From Nemania diffusa (taxonomy: Eukaryota; Ascomycota; Sordariomycetes; Xylariales; Xylariaceae), in assembly GCA_038501195.1 (NCBI GenBank), contig JBBPUQ010000005.1, forward strand, positions 1-64,000: DNA of 64,000 nucleotides, given 5' to 3'. Each line of letters begins with the position of its first letter. The stretch's first letter is position 1. Shown in pieces: positions 25,830-37,351 of this stretch. The notes below the pieces were generated by a model. The model saw only the letters and a program-made list of their open reading frames with translations. It ran no database searches and was not told the DNA's origin. Position numbers and translations under genes: made by a program.

Positions 25830-26026
25830 ATTAAAAAATAAAATATATAGCTAAATAATATATTTTATTTTTTAGCTTTATAGTTATAGTACACTTGCTT
25901 ATTTAATTTAAAAACGAAATATTTAAATATATTAAATATTTTATTTTTTAACTGTACAATTATAGTACATTTGCTTTTTTAGTTAAAAAACAAAATATTT
26001 AAACATGCTAAATATTTTGTTTTTAA
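25830..26026. repeat. Three palindromic elements about 75 bp apart
   Basis: Hairpins at 25,830-25,877, 25,905-25,952 and 25,983-26,026 are separated by a conserved spacer (TTATAGTTATAGTACACTTG and its variant ACAATTATAGTACATTTG). The whole is therefore a tandem triplication of hairpin plus spacer. Half-sites read AAAAAATAAAATATA, AAAAACGAAATATTT and AAAAAACAAAATATTT. Confidence 0.8.
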
Positions 26027-26389
26027 TTTTTTTTTTAATATATTGCAATAAAATAAAATATAACAAAAAATAACTTACTGCTGTAACTACAGCAAATCTA
26101 TTATAACAACTGCTTAAAGCAACAGACTTTTTTTATTTTCAAGCTTATATATATAGTCGAAAATTTAAATAATAAAGTAAGCTATAAACAGGCTTTATTT
26201 AACTATATATTAAAATTAACTAATATAGTCGGTAGAAAAAGCAGCACAGTGATTTTTTTTTGTTTTTTTGAAAATATAGTTAGTGCTACTGTTATTAATA
26301 TTTACAATTAGTTTATAAACTTTTTAAACATTTATTACAACAAAAAAAAGCACTAGTTGCTTTTTTTTATCAAAATTGCTATTTTTGTT

Positions 26390-26476
26390 AAATATATTGT
26401 TTTTGCTACTTTTGCTGTTTCTACTGCTTTTGCTATTTCTGCTGTTTTTGTTATTTCAGCTGTTATTGTTTTTATT
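26390..26476 (-). repeat. 12-bp-type microsatellite, charged repeat in reverse frame
   Basis: TTTTGCTATTTCTGCTG-type words repeat with a period near 12 bp. On the minus strand the frame gives a regular charged series (TAEITKTAEIAKAVETAKVA), like a coiled-coil fragment. It is short, so coding origin is only possible. The K/A/E style resembles the relic at 24.8 kb. Confidence 0.4.
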
Positions 26477-26974
26477 ACAACTACTATTTTATAAAAAAGC
26501 TTTATGTTTTTGCTTCTTTTTTTTTTTTAAATATAAAGCTTAGTTGTTTTTAAAGCATAATGTTTTTTTATTATTTAGATTTAAAGCTAAAATATTAAGC
26601 TTTTTTTAAACTTTAAAGTTAAATGTAGCAAAATCCTTTTTATTTTAAATATAGTTCTGTTTTTTCTTTTTTGCGAATTTTTTATTTATAAGATTTTTAA
26701 ACATTATATATAAACATTTTTAATAGTGTTTAAACCAAAAATTATACATGTTTTGTTTAATAGTATTTAAAGCAACTTATACTGTAGTAAATTTTGCGCT
26801 AAAAATATTATTATTAAAAAAAATCCAGTTTTTGTTAAAGTTTATAATTTTTGTGTTTATATTTTAATACAAAAAAACTTGTTAGTAAATAGCATTTATT
26901 ATAGTGTAGCAAAAATCAAAGCTTTAGTTGTACTATTTTGTAGTTATTTAAAAAAACGCAAGCAAAAATATTTA

Positions 26975-27280
26975 TTAGTAATAGCTGTTTTTAAAATAAG
27001 CTAAAGCGAGCTTAAGTTTAAATAATAAAACATCAAAGTTTTTTAATTTTTTGAAAAAAAGTACGTAAAAAAGTTGTATAAACAAACGTTTAATACTGTT
27101 TATATTAATATATAAAGTATAACTAAGCAAGTTATAAAAGTTTAATATATTTTTATATAGTTTTAACTTATTATAACAAAACAGTAAATATAAAGTTTTT
27201 AATAGCTTTAAAAACTTTAAATAAAAATATTTTAATATATTGTAAAAGTAATTTATTAACAGTGTTATTAAACAAAACAA
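26975..27280 (-). pseudogene. Possible coding relic, 101 open codons
   Basis: An uninterrupted minus-strand frame of 101 codons rich in L, F, Y, N and K (it ends KLKNFDVLLFKLKLALAYFK). With stops expected about every eleven codons, 101 open codons is unlikely by chance, though the window offers many trials. No motif is recognisable, and the composition is what hypermutation makes of many proteins. It lies on the same strand as the relics at 22 and 24.8 kb. Confidence 0.25.
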
Positions 27281-27665
27281 AATAGTATTGCATTAAATAA
27301 AAGCAATTATTTAATATATAATGTTTTAAAAGTTTTTAGCTATATAAGCTTTATTAACAACTAACAAGCTAAAGCAGCACTATTTCAAAGTAAAAATAAT
27401 ATCGATTTTACTTTTTTTTTTTAGCTTTATTTGCTTTTTAAAATCCTTTTTTGTTAAAATTTGCTTTATTAAACTTGCTTTAAGTTCAAGCTTAATAAAA
27501 TTATTATTATTGAACAAGCTAAATTTTTTTTGCTTTAACTAAATAAAGTTTTTAATAAACTGCAAAGTTTTTATAGTATAGCAATTAAAAAAAGTTTGTA
27601 TAAACGTTATAATAACTATTTAGCTAGTTTAAAAACAGTTAGTACAAATAAGCTTAATAAAAGTA

Positions 27666-27716
27666 TTAAAAACAAAATATTTGTAAACACAAGCAAAATA
27701 TTTTGTTTTTAAAAAA
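27666..27716. repeat. Palindromic element
   Basis: A dispersed hairpin with left arm TTAAAAACAAAATATTTG, a short AACACAAG loop and right arm CAAAATATTTTGTTTTTAA. Confidence 0.75.
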
Positions 27717-29418
27717 AATTGCTTATTTTATGATTTTTTTTATTAATAGTTGTTATTATTTTTTCTAAATTTTACTAGCTTAAAACTTAACTTTTTTTTG
27801 TGCAGTTATATTTAGCTTTGTTTTTTTTATATACAAAAAAAATTTCAAATATATTTTTAAAAAACTTTTGTAAATGTTAAAAAATTTAAACCGTTATAAA
27901 AAACATAATAAAAACTAAATAAAAATAATATTTTAATAAGCTTTTTACTTGCTTGACTTTTATTTTTAAAATATAATAAACTATTGTTTTATTATAAATA
28001 ATAGTTTTGTTAATTTTACATTTATTTGCAAAAAAAGCAAAACGTAAAAATGTTAACATTTTGTTTAAAAGCTTTGTTATATTTATTAAAAAAAAAAAGT
28101 TAGTAGTAAGCTGCAAAGTTAAAAAACGAAATATGTTTAAATAGCTAAATATTTTGTTTTTTAAATAAAATAAAACTATATTTACTAACAAATTAATAAA
28201 GTTAATAAATAATTTTACTATTTAAAACTATTTTCGCGTTTTTTTAGTTAATTTTAAAATAACAAGCAGTGTTTTAAACTAAAAGCGACTTTTTTACAAA
28301 ACTGCTAGTTATTAATTAATTAATAGCAATATATTTTTACTTTTAAATTTTTGCTTTTTTAACTGCTTTTGTAGCTAAAGCAGTATTGTTGTTACTAGTT
28401 TTATTTTTAAGCTTATTTTTTGCAACTTTAAAAGCTTGTTAAGCTATATTCTGCTTAACTAAATTTTTTAGTTTATTTTTATTGTTAGTAAAAATAATTG
28501 TTTCAATTTTAGTGTTTTTTTTGTTTTATATTAGTGATTTAAAGTTGTTAACAATACTTTAGCTAGCTAAAGCTTTTATTTAATTACAAATATATTTGTA
28601 ATTTGTAATATTTAAATATAGTAATTTTTGTAAGCTTTTTGTTACAAACAATAACAGCATCTGCTTTTAAATAGTAAACAGCTAAAACAAGATTTTCTGT
28701 TTTTTTTAAAAACTTTAAAACTTGTAAAAATTAATAAAAGCATTATTTATTAGTTTTTTTAAATAATTTATTGCGTAATATTTTTTGCAGCTTTTTTGTT
28801 TTGTATATTATAATTTAGTAGTTATGTTTGCTTTAGCTATAAATTTAAAACTAGCTAATGTACTTTTAGCTATATTATTAGCAGCAAGTTTGTTAGTGTT
28901 TATTTTAAAAATAGTATATACAACTTTATTAGTAATAATAAAAAAAGTAATAATGTTTTTGTTTATATATTACTGCTTACAATAAAAATCACTGCTTAAT
29001 TTATATTAGCAAAACTAGTAATAAATTACTACAGCTAATACTTAGTACTAGTTTTTTATAATAAAGCTAGAAATTATAAAGCAGCTATTGCTGCTACAAA
29101 TACAAAAATAGTCAAAAAATGCAAAAAGCAAATTTTTTGCTGCTGTTATTGTTGTATAACTAATAGTAAATAGTAAATAATTTTTATTAGTTAGTTTAAT
29201 ATTTGTATTAAAAAAGCTAAATATATTGCTTATTATTTACTAAACTATTATATTATAAATTTTGCTAGTATTTATTAATAGCTGTAGTTTATTGTTTATA
29301 AAGTTTAAAAATATAACAACTTTAAGTATTTTTATACTTATATAAGTATTACAATAGTTGTAATATAGTTTTAATACAGCTAATACTATAAAAAAGTTAA
29401 AAACAAAAAACAGTAGCA
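27717..29418. other. Hypermutated DNA, no gene recognised
   Basis: Apart from the hairpin at 28,119-28,165 nothing is identifiable. A 101-codon minus frame (27,886-28,191) overlaps that hairpin and has no motif; a 66-codon plus frame at 28,785-28,985 is hydrophobic and equally featureless. Remaining C and G lie in GCTT, TAGC and GCAA words. Confidence 0.45.
28119..28165. repeat. Palindromic element
   Basis: Left arm GTTAAAAAACGAAATATGTT, right arm TAAATATTTTGTTTTTTAA. The C of the half-site is kept and one G has changed to A. Confidence 0.75.
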
Positions 29419-29464
29419 GTTAAAAAACAGAATATATAAAAAACCAAATATTTTATTTTTTAAC
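29419..29464. repeat. Palindromic element
   Basis: Left arm GTTAAAAAACAGAATATA, right arm AAATATTTTATTTTTTAAC. The borders are GTTAAA and TTTAAC. Confidence 0.75.
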
Positions 29465-29885
29465 TTTATATAAATAAAATGTATAAAAAAAAATTATATA
29501 TTATATATATTAATAAAAAAGTAAAACATGTTTATATTTGCAAAATAAAGCTAATAAATAAAAAACTTACTTTATAATTTGCAGCAAGTTGTACTATAAA
29601 CTTTAATGTTATATATTTGTACATTTTTTACTTTGTTATAGTTGTAAATAATCTACGCTTATGTTGCTTTTATAGTTAATAGCATTTTAACTAGTAAAAT
29701 TTTAGCTTTATTGCAAAAAAAATACTAAGTTAGCTAAAAGTTGTTTAAATAAGCAGCAAAAAGCTTTTGTATATTTTTGCTATAAAAAGAGTTTTTTTCT
29801 TTATAAAAAATTAATAATAATTTAGCTATTTTATAAATATGTTAATATATATATATAGCAAAAAATAAAACATATAGCAAAAAAA
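29465..29885. other. Mutated spacer
   Basis: AT-rich, with no gene or tandem repeat seen. Confidence 0.45.
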
Positions 29886-30170
29886 GACTTAAAAAATAGA
29901 ATATTTAAAAAAATAAGCAAGCACTTTTAATAAAAAAAAATATAAAAAAAAAAAAAGTAAGCACTTTTAAAAAAAAAAGTTATAAAAAATAAAAAAATAA
30001 AAAAAAGTAAAATAAAAAAATAAATAAATATAAAATATTTTATTTTTTAATTTTTTAGTTAAAACTAAAAATATTTAAATATTAAAATAACTATATATTA
30101 AATATTTCGTTTTTTAATAAGTTATTTAAATAATAAAATAATTATATATTAAATATTTTATTTTTAATAT
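29886..30170. repeat. Cluster of palindromic elements with A-rich interior
   Basis: A left half-site (CTTAAAAAATAGAATATTT, about 29,887) and a right half-site near 30,033 (AAAATATTTTATTTTTTAA) enclose a doubled GTAAGCACTTTTAAA unit. Two further right arms follow at 30,099-30,118 (TTAAATATTTCGTTTTTTAA, with the CG retained) and 30,150-30,168. This repeats the layout at 21.6-21.9 kb: inverted half-sites around an expanded A-rich interior. Confidence 0.65.
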
Positions 30171-30484
30171 ATATAATTAAATATAAAAAAATAAAAAATA
30201 ATAATAAATAATAGTTATTAATAATTAGTTGAATATTAACTATTAATACTATAAACTTATAGTATATTTTAAAAAAGTTTAACAATTTATTTAACTAAAT
30301 ATAAAAACTATTATAACTAAAAATTTATATATATATAGTAAATTTAATATATATAAATAAACAAATTTATAACTATTTATTATTTAATAATATACTAGCT
30401 TATTATTATAAGTATATAACTATATTGTTAAATAATAACTAGCTTATATATTAAATATATTGTTTAATATTTAATTAAGTAAAT
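30171..30484. other. Mutated spacer
   Basis: AT-rich sequence of AACTA, TATAGTA and TTAATAA words. No feature was seen. Confidence 0.45.
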
Positions 30485-30920
30485 AATAAAAAAGTAAAAA
30501 AAAGCAGAAAATACAATATAATATCTATTGTTTTTATTAAGTACATAGTTAAAAAGTAGAAAAGTGCAGAAAATACAACATTAAATCTGTTGTTTTTATT
30601 AAATATATAGTTAAAAAGTAAAAAAGCGCAAAAAATGCAACATAATATCTGTTGTTTTTATTAAGTGCATAGTTAAAAAGTAAAAAAGCACAGAAAATAC
30701 AACATAATATCTGTTGTTTTTATTAAATATATAGTTAAAAAGTAAAAAAGCGCAAAAAATGCAACATTAAATCTGTTGTTTTTATTAAGTGCATAATTAA
30801 AAAGTAAAAAAAAGCAAAAAATGCAACACAATATCTAGTGTTTTTATTAAATGTATAGTAAAAAAGTAGAAAAACGCAGAAAATACAACACAATATCTAG
30901 TGTTTTAATTAAGTGCATAT
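30485..30920. repeat. 61-bp tandem array, seven units
   Basis: Seven units spaced about 61 bp, each with AAAAAGTAAAAAAGCGCAAA, ATGCAACATAATATCTGTTG and TTTTTATTAAGTGCATAGTT or close variants. Alternation among CAGAAAATAC, CAAAAAATGC and CAACATTAAAT forms shows mostly C/T and G/A differences. Confidence 0.9.
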
Positions 30921-31430
30921 AGTTGATATAAAAAAAATAAAACAAAATTTTAACTAAGTTAAACAAGTGCTTAAGGTTAACTTTAACTTATAACTTGTTA
31001 TAATTTAATAACGTAGTATTAACTTAATGCTTTATTAATATTTTAAATTAAAATAAATTTAAAGCATTGATTTATATATTAGCTTTTTTTAACTAAAAAG
31101 CAAAATTAAACCAGATTATAATATTTAATAATATATTTTTAATTAATTATAAACATGCTTTTTTAAATTTTATTATAAAAAATATTATTTGTTAGCGCTA
31201 GCTAATAATATTTTGAAATAGCTTTTAGTATATTATAATACTTGTTTATATTATATTTACAATTAATTCGTTGTAAAATCAAAGCATTAAAAATGTTGTA
31301 ACTATTACTTATAATAAAAGCTTTTAAAATGTTAAACTGTTGCTTATAGCTATTGCTTGTAAAAAAATCAAATAAGCTAAAAAATAAGTACAACTTAGCT
31401 TTTGTTTAATTAGGTATAAATAAGCTTAAA
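30921..31430. other. Mutated spacer upstream of the duplicated relic
   Basis: No clear gene. A 63-codon minus frame at 31,202-31,393 has no motif and lies opposite the approach to the duplicated relic. One GGTTAACTTTAAC word occurs near 30,973. Confidence 0.45.
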
Positions 31431-32280
31431 ACATTTTCGCAAAAAAGTTTGTGCAATAAAAAATTACTGCAAACAGTACAAAAGGTTTAAAGTTTCGAAA
31501 TAATACTACATAAACACAAAAAAAGATCTATAGTTTAATTATAAAAACTATTAAAGTTTTAAACACTTTAAACTTTTGTTAGTTTTAGTGTTTTTTTGTT
31601 ATTTTGAAGTAATAGCTTGTTTAAAGTTAGTATATTTAGTATTTTTTAAACTCGTAGATTGTAGTAAAACTTAAAAGCGAATAAATTTTTATTAACTTGT
31701 AATTGTTTATTAAAATTTTTACTACAATAATTAGTACATCTGTTTAAAATGTAGCTATTTAATAAACTTAGCTATAATATATATGTTACAATTAAAAGTT
31801 TAACAAATATATTTGTGTTATTGAAACTAAAAATAAGTTAAAACAAAATTTACAAAATGAAACTTATATAAAAAGTAAGTTGAAGCTTTAAAATAAACTA
31901 TAAAGCTGCTTTTATAGTACTAAATTAACTGTTTAAAGTAAAAGTTTGAAATATGTCGATTTGCTGCAGCAAAAACGCAAAATCTATATATGTATAAGTT
32001 ACAATTAAAAAAGTACTAAAAAATTTTGTAGCTTATGTTTAAAAACTTATTTTGAGCTTTTAAAAAAGCTAAAGCTTAAAATATATTGTTGCAAAAATAT
32101 AGTTTGTTAATTGTACTTTTGAATATAAATAAGTTAAAAAATTATATAAGCTTTAACAAGCTTAAAAATTTACAGTTTACTTTAATTAAATATACTTTTT
32201 TTAAAAGCTTAGCTTTTTTTGTTACTTTTACAAAAAAACATAATATGTTAATTAGTTTAAATATTTACTGCGTATAAAGC
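31431..32280 (+). pseudogene. Duplicated coding relic, copy 1
   Basis: Read from 31,436 the frame gives FAKKFVQ, stop, KITANSTKGLKFRNNTT, stop, TQKKIYSLIIKTIKVLNTLN and so on, ending in an open 63-codon segment at 32,086-32,277 in a shifted frame. Coding origin is shown by comparison with copy 2 (from 32,748). The codon at 31,496 is CGA here and TAA there. In a LK-stop-stop-LV stretch the second TAG here is CAG there, and the TAG after AACTCG is likewise CAG in copy 2. Stops therefore come from former Gln and Arg codons by C-to-T and G-to-A change. The family is unknown; a mobile-element protein is plausible. Confidence 0.6.
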
Positions 32281-32739
32281 AAACTAGCAGTATAAATTAT
32301 AAAAAAAAATAAAAAATGTACAAAAAGAGTTAATTAACTAAATAGAAATTTTTAACAAAACTTTATTAAAAGTACTAAGTAAATACTTTAGCAAATGTTT
32401 AAAAAAAAAATAGATTTTAATAATTTAAATACAAATATAAAAAAGTATAAATAAAAAGTTTAAATAAAAAAAATCAAAAAAGAAATAATTAAAAAAAGTA
32501 ATAGTAAAAAAAAAAAAAAGTTTAAAAAATTGTTAGTTTAAAAAAAAAAGAAAAAAAAGTTTAAAAAACTGTTAGTTTAAAAAAAGTAAAAATTAACAAA
32601 AGAAACAAAAAATAAAACATAACAAAAAAAGCAAAAGTAAAATTTTTTTTGTTTTATAGACTTTTTTACTATTTTTAATATTATATTTTAATGTTATATT
32701 ATAAAGCTTTAGCTAATAATACGCTGTTTTGTTTAACTT
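32281..32739. other. A-rich spacer between the two relic copies
   Basis: Contains a doubled AAAAAGTTTAAAAAA...GTTAGTTTAAA unit at about 32,500-32,590 and long A runs. No gene was found. Confidence 0.5.
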
Positions 32740-33475
32740 AAGAAGTTTTTGCAAAAAAGTTTGTGCAAAAAAAAATTACTGCAAATAGTACAAAAAGTTT
32801 AAAGTTTTAAAATAATATTATATAAATACAAAAAAAAATTTATAGTTCAATTATAGAAACTATTAAAGTTTTAAATATTTTGAGCTTTTGTTAGCTTTAA
32901 CGTTTATTTGTTATTTTGAAATAACAGTTTGTTTAAAGTTAATATATTTAGCATTTTTTAAATTTGCAGATTATAGTAAAACTTAAAAGTAAATAAATTT
33001 TGATTAACTTATAATTGTTTATTTAAGTTTTTATTACAATAATTAGCATATTTGTTTAAAATGTAGCTATTTAACAAACTTAGCTGTAATATATATACTA
33101 CAGTTAAAGATTTAGCAAATATGTTGTTGTTATTAAAGCTAAAAATAAGCTAAAATAAAATTAGTTAAAATAAATAATAAAGCTGCTTTTATAGTAAAAA
33201 CTTAAAATGTACTAATTTAATGCAGCAAAAAATGCAGAATTTTTATATATATAAATTATAATTAAAAAAGTATAAAAAAAGTTTTTAGTTTAAATTTTAA
33301 AAAGATTTATTATAAGTTTGCTAATAAACTAAGCTTTAAAACATAATATTATAACTAAATGTTTTGTTAGTTGTACTTTTAAATATAAACAAGTTTAAAA
33401 ACTATATAAATTTTAATAAGTTTAAAAATAAAAAGTTTATTTTAGTTAAAAGTATATATAAAAATGTTTTTTAAA
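32740..33475 (+). pseudogene. Duplicated coding relic, copy 2
   Basis: Frame from 32,748: FAKKFVQKKITANSTKSLKF, stop, NN, and so on, collinear with copy 1. Codon 8 is AAA here against TAA in copy 1; codon 21 is TAA here (32,808-32,810) against CGA. Further on, two CAG codons here match TAG stops in copy 1. Similarity extends to about 33,475 but this copy is slightly shorter, with a deletion near 33,150-33,180 relative to copy 1. It is more mutated than copy 1. The two lie about 1.3 kb apart in direct orientation, the kind of duplication RIP-type processes recognise. Confidence 0.6.
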
Positions 33476-34099
33476 ATATAAAAATAACAATAGTATTGTA
33501 TAATTATAGTATTATATTTTGCTTTAGTTTTTGCTATATATAATTAATTATATAAAGCTAAATCAACATTTATAATATTTTCTGCTATTATTTTTATTTT
33601 TTAATATATTATTTATTTAAATTTTTTATAATTTTTTTAATACTTTCGGCTTTTTTTTTTATTTATAAAAGTTTACTTTTTTTAAAAAAAAATAAGTTTA
33701 GTTAAACAGTTAATTATAATTTTACTTATATTATTTATATTATTTTAAGTTGTTATTTTTATATTTATTTATATAATTTTTGTTAGTAGAACTTTGTATA
33801 TATATATACACAAAAGTATTTGGATTGTTTTATAAGTGTTAAGTTTTTAGTCCAAGTATATTAGTGTTACTAAGTTGTTATTACAAAAAATATTTAACTA
33901 TAAAAGTTAAACAAAAGCTAATTTATATGTAGGCTTGTTGTGTGCGTAAGCTTTATTGCGTTATTTTATTAGCTATTTAATAAAAGACCTAGTTGTACAA
34001 CAGCTATATATTTTTGTACGCTAGCTATTTATATATAAGTTAAGTTATACATTTAACAAGTTTATTATGTTTTTTTTTATTATGCTAATATATATAAAA
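33476..34099. other. Mutated spacer before the satellite
   Basis: AT-rich. A somewhat less mutated patch lies at 33,820-33,960 (TTTGGATTG, GTCCAAG, GTAGGCTTGTTGTGTGCGTA), perhaps an edge of another element. No ends or coding sequence could be defined. Confidence 0.45.
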
Positions 34100-34244
34100 A
34101 ACTTTTTATTATAAAGCTTACTAAGTTTATTTTTATTATTATATATTTTTTATAAAAAAAAAGTTTAAATAAAAGTATATATTAAATTTTATATTCAAAG
34201 TTTTTTATATTGTTTATTTTTTTAAATATTTTATAAAAACCTGC

Positions 34245-34350
34245 TGTTATAATTATAAAATGTATAAAAGTTTAATAATTGATTTTATTAAGTAAAAATA
34301 TTGAAATAATAAAAAAAAAACTAAATTACAAATATATAATACACAAAGTA
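34245..34350. mobile_element. Truncated LTR fragment in the satellite
   Basis: Starts TGTTATAATTATAAAATG and follows the same word order as the three solo LTRs: GTATAAAAG, AATTGATTTTATTAA, an A-run, then ACTAAATTACAAATATAT. Similarity stops near 34,345, where a short inverted piece (AAATTTAGTTTTTTTTT) precedes the return of satellite sequence. Satellite lies on both sides, so this was an insertion that later lost its 3' part. No target duplication can be shown. Confidence 0.6.
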
Positions 34351-37040
34351 TACTTGTAATTTTTGTATTGTTTTAAATTTAGTTTTTTTTTATAAAATTT
34401 ACTATGTTTATTTTTTGCTACAAAGTAAGTTGAGCCGAGAGCTTATATTGAACTTTATATTTAAAATTTATTTTGTTTTATATTGTTATTTTTAGCTTTT
34501 TTTATACTATTTTACTCTGTTTTTTTTGCTGATTCTTTTAGTATTTTTAACTTTTTTTTCTGTATAAAATTTACTAAGTTGAATTTTCTGCTCTAAAGTA
34601 AGTTAAATCGAGAGTTTAAATTAAATTTTATATTTAAAGTTTACTTTGTTTTATATTGTTATTTTTAGCTTTTTTAATACTATTTTATTTTGTTTTTTGC
34701 TATAGTTTTTTATATATTTTTAGTTTTTTTTTCTGTATAAAATTTACTAAGTTGAATTTTCTGCTTTAAAGTAAGTTGAACTAAGAGTTTATATTAAATT
34801 TTATATTTAAAGTTTGTTTTGTTTTATATTTTTATTTTTAGCTTTTTTTATATTATTTTACTTTGTTTTTTGTTTTAGTTCTTTGTATATTTTTAGTTTT
34901 TTTTTCAGTGTAAAATTTATTAAGTTGACTTTTTTGCTTCAAAGTAAGTTTAGCTAAAAGTATATATATAATTTTATGTTAAAAGTTTACTCCGTTTTAT
35001 ATTGTTATTTTTAGCTTTTTTAATACTATTTTACTTCTTTTTTTCTTTTAGTTCTTTATATATTTTTAGTTTTTTTTTTTGTACAAAATTAACTTAGTTA
35101 AACTTTTTGCTTTAAAGTAAATTGAGCTAAAAGCTTATATTAAATTTTATATTTAAAGTTCGCTTTGTTTTATATTTTTATTTTTAGCTTTTTTTATACT
35201 ATTTTATTCTGTTTTTTGCTTTAGTTCTTTGTATATTTTTAGTTTTTCTTTCGCTGTAAAATTTACTAAGTTAATTTTTTTGTTTTAAAGTAAATTGAGC
35301 CAAGAGCTTATATATTATTTTATGTTAAAAGTTTATTTTGTTTTCTGCTGTTATTTTTAGCTTTTTTAATACTATTTTTATTTTTTTCTTTATTTAGTTC
35401 TTTATATATTTTTAGTTTTTTTTTTGTTATAAAATTTACTAAGTTGACTTTTTTGCTTTAAAGTAAGTTTAACTAAAAGTATATATATAATTTTATATTT
35501 AAAATTTACTTTGTTTTTTGTTGTTATTTTCGGTTTTTTTGATACTATTTTATTTCGTGTTTTTTTCTAGTTTTTTGTATATTTTTAGTTTTTTTTTTGT
35601 TGTAAAATTTACTAAGTTGATTTTTTTGCTTTAAAGTAAGTTTAGCTAACAGTATATATATAATTTTATGTTAAAAATTTACTTTGTTTTTTGTTATTAT
35701 TTTTAGCTTTTTTGATACTATTTTATTCTGTTTTTTTTGCTGCTTTTTATAGTATTTTTAACTTTTTTCTTTATATAGAATTTACTAAGTTGATTTTTCT
35801 GCTTTAAAATAAGTTAAGCTAAAAGCTTATATTAAATTTTATATTTAAAGTTTATTTTGTTTTATATTGTTATTTTCAGCTTTTTTAATATTTTTTTACT
35901 TTGCTTTTTTATATGGTTTTTTATATATTTTCAGTTTTTCTTTCGATATAAAATTTACTAAGTTGATTTTTTTGCTTTAAAGTAAGTTTAGCTAAAAGCT
36001 TATATTAAATTTTATATTTAAAGTTTACTTTGTTTTATATTGTTATTTTTAGCTTTTTTAATACTATTTTACTTTGCTTTTTTACTTCGTTTTTTATATA
36101 TTTTCAGTTTTTTTTTTGCTATAAAATTTATCAACTTGATTTTTCTGCTTTAAAGTAAGTTGAGCCAAAAGCTTATATTAAATTTTATATTTAAAGTTTA
36201 CTTTGTTTTATATTGTTATTTTTAGCTTTTTTTATACTATTTTATTTTGTTTTTTCCTTTAGTTTTTTATATATTTTTAGTTTTCTTTTCGCTGTAAAAT
36301 TCACTAAGTTGACTTTTTTGCTTTAAAGTAAGCTTAGCTAAAAGCTTATATATTATTTCATGTTAAAAGTTTACTTTGTTTTTTTTTGTTATTTTTAGCT
36401 TTTTTTATACTATTTTTTTTTTTTTTTTTATTTAGTTCTTTGTATATTTTCAGTTTTTCTTTTTATATAAAATTAACTTAATTGAACTTTTTGCTTTAAA
36501 GTAAGTTTAGTTAAAAGCTTATATATAATTTTATGTTAAAATTTTACTTTGTTTCTTGCTGTTATTTTTAGCTTTTTTAATACTATTTTATTTTGTTTTT
36601 TGCTTTAGTTTTTTATATATTTTTAGTTTTCCTTTCTGTATAAAATTTACTAAGTTGACTTTTTTGTTTTAAAGTAAGTTAAGCCAAAAGTATATATATA
36701 ATTTCATGTTTAAATTTTACTTTGTTCTCTGCTATTATTTTTAGCTTTTTTAATACTATTTTACTTTGTTTTTTTTGCTGCTTTTTTTTGTATTTTTAAC
36801 TTTTTTTTCTATATAAAATTTATTAAGTTGACTTTTTTTCTCTAAAGTAAGTTGAGCCAAGAACTTATATTGAATTTTATATTTAAAGTTCACTTTATTT
36901 TACATTGTTATTTTTAGCTTTTTTAATACTATTTTATTTCGTTTTTTTTGCTATTTCTTTTAGTATTTTTAACTTTTTTCTCTGTATAAAATTTATTAAG
37001 TTAATTTTTCTGCTTTAAAATAAGTTGAGCTAAAAGCTTA

Positions 37041-37351
37041 TGTCACAATTATAAAGAGCATAAAAGCTAGTTTATTGATTTTATTAACTGAAAACTTTAA
37101 AATAAAAAAAAAAGGAAAAAAAAGCTAAATTACATGTGTATGCTACGCGGGGTATATAGGTATATAGGACTGCAAGTGGTTTTTCTAAAGTGGGCTTTAC
37201 AAAGTGGATTTTTTAAAGTAAGTTATTTTAAAGATTGTAGTTTTTACAAGTTAATAAGAATCGCGGGGTTATGTTGCAACAAAGTATATAAGTCTTTGTT
37301 TACAATTAATAAAATAGGCGTAAAAATTAGTTGCTTATATAAATTATTATA
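37041..37351. mobile_element. Solo LTR inserted in the satellite, 5-bp target duplication
   Basis: Begins TGTCACAATTATAAAG and ends TATTATA, a decayed form of the TGTTACA end seen in its relatives. It is flanked by GCTTA at 37,036-37,040 and GCTTA at 37,352-37,356, and the satellite monomer resumes exactly where it was cut (AAAAGCTTA, then TATATTATTTCATG). The element is about 311 bp with no internal region, so it is a solo LTR left by recombination. It is clearly less mutated than the host satellite (CTACGCGGGGTATATAGG, GTGGGCTTTAC), so it came later. A 72-codon open frame inside it is not a gene. Confidence 0.85.

Larger units (their letters stand above)
26027..27665. other. Hypermutated DNA with weak coding traces on the minus strand
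   Basis: Mostly AT-rich without a clear gene. It holds the short repeat at 26,390-26,476 and a 101-codon minus frame at 26,975-27,280, both listed separately. A locally richer patch (GTCGGTAGAAAAAGC) lies near 26,230. Confidence 0.45.

Noticed and set aside
30485..30920. 61-bp array as a CRISPR array
   Set aside because: The whole unit is repeated with no unique spacers, and the window is a eukaryotic chromosome end.
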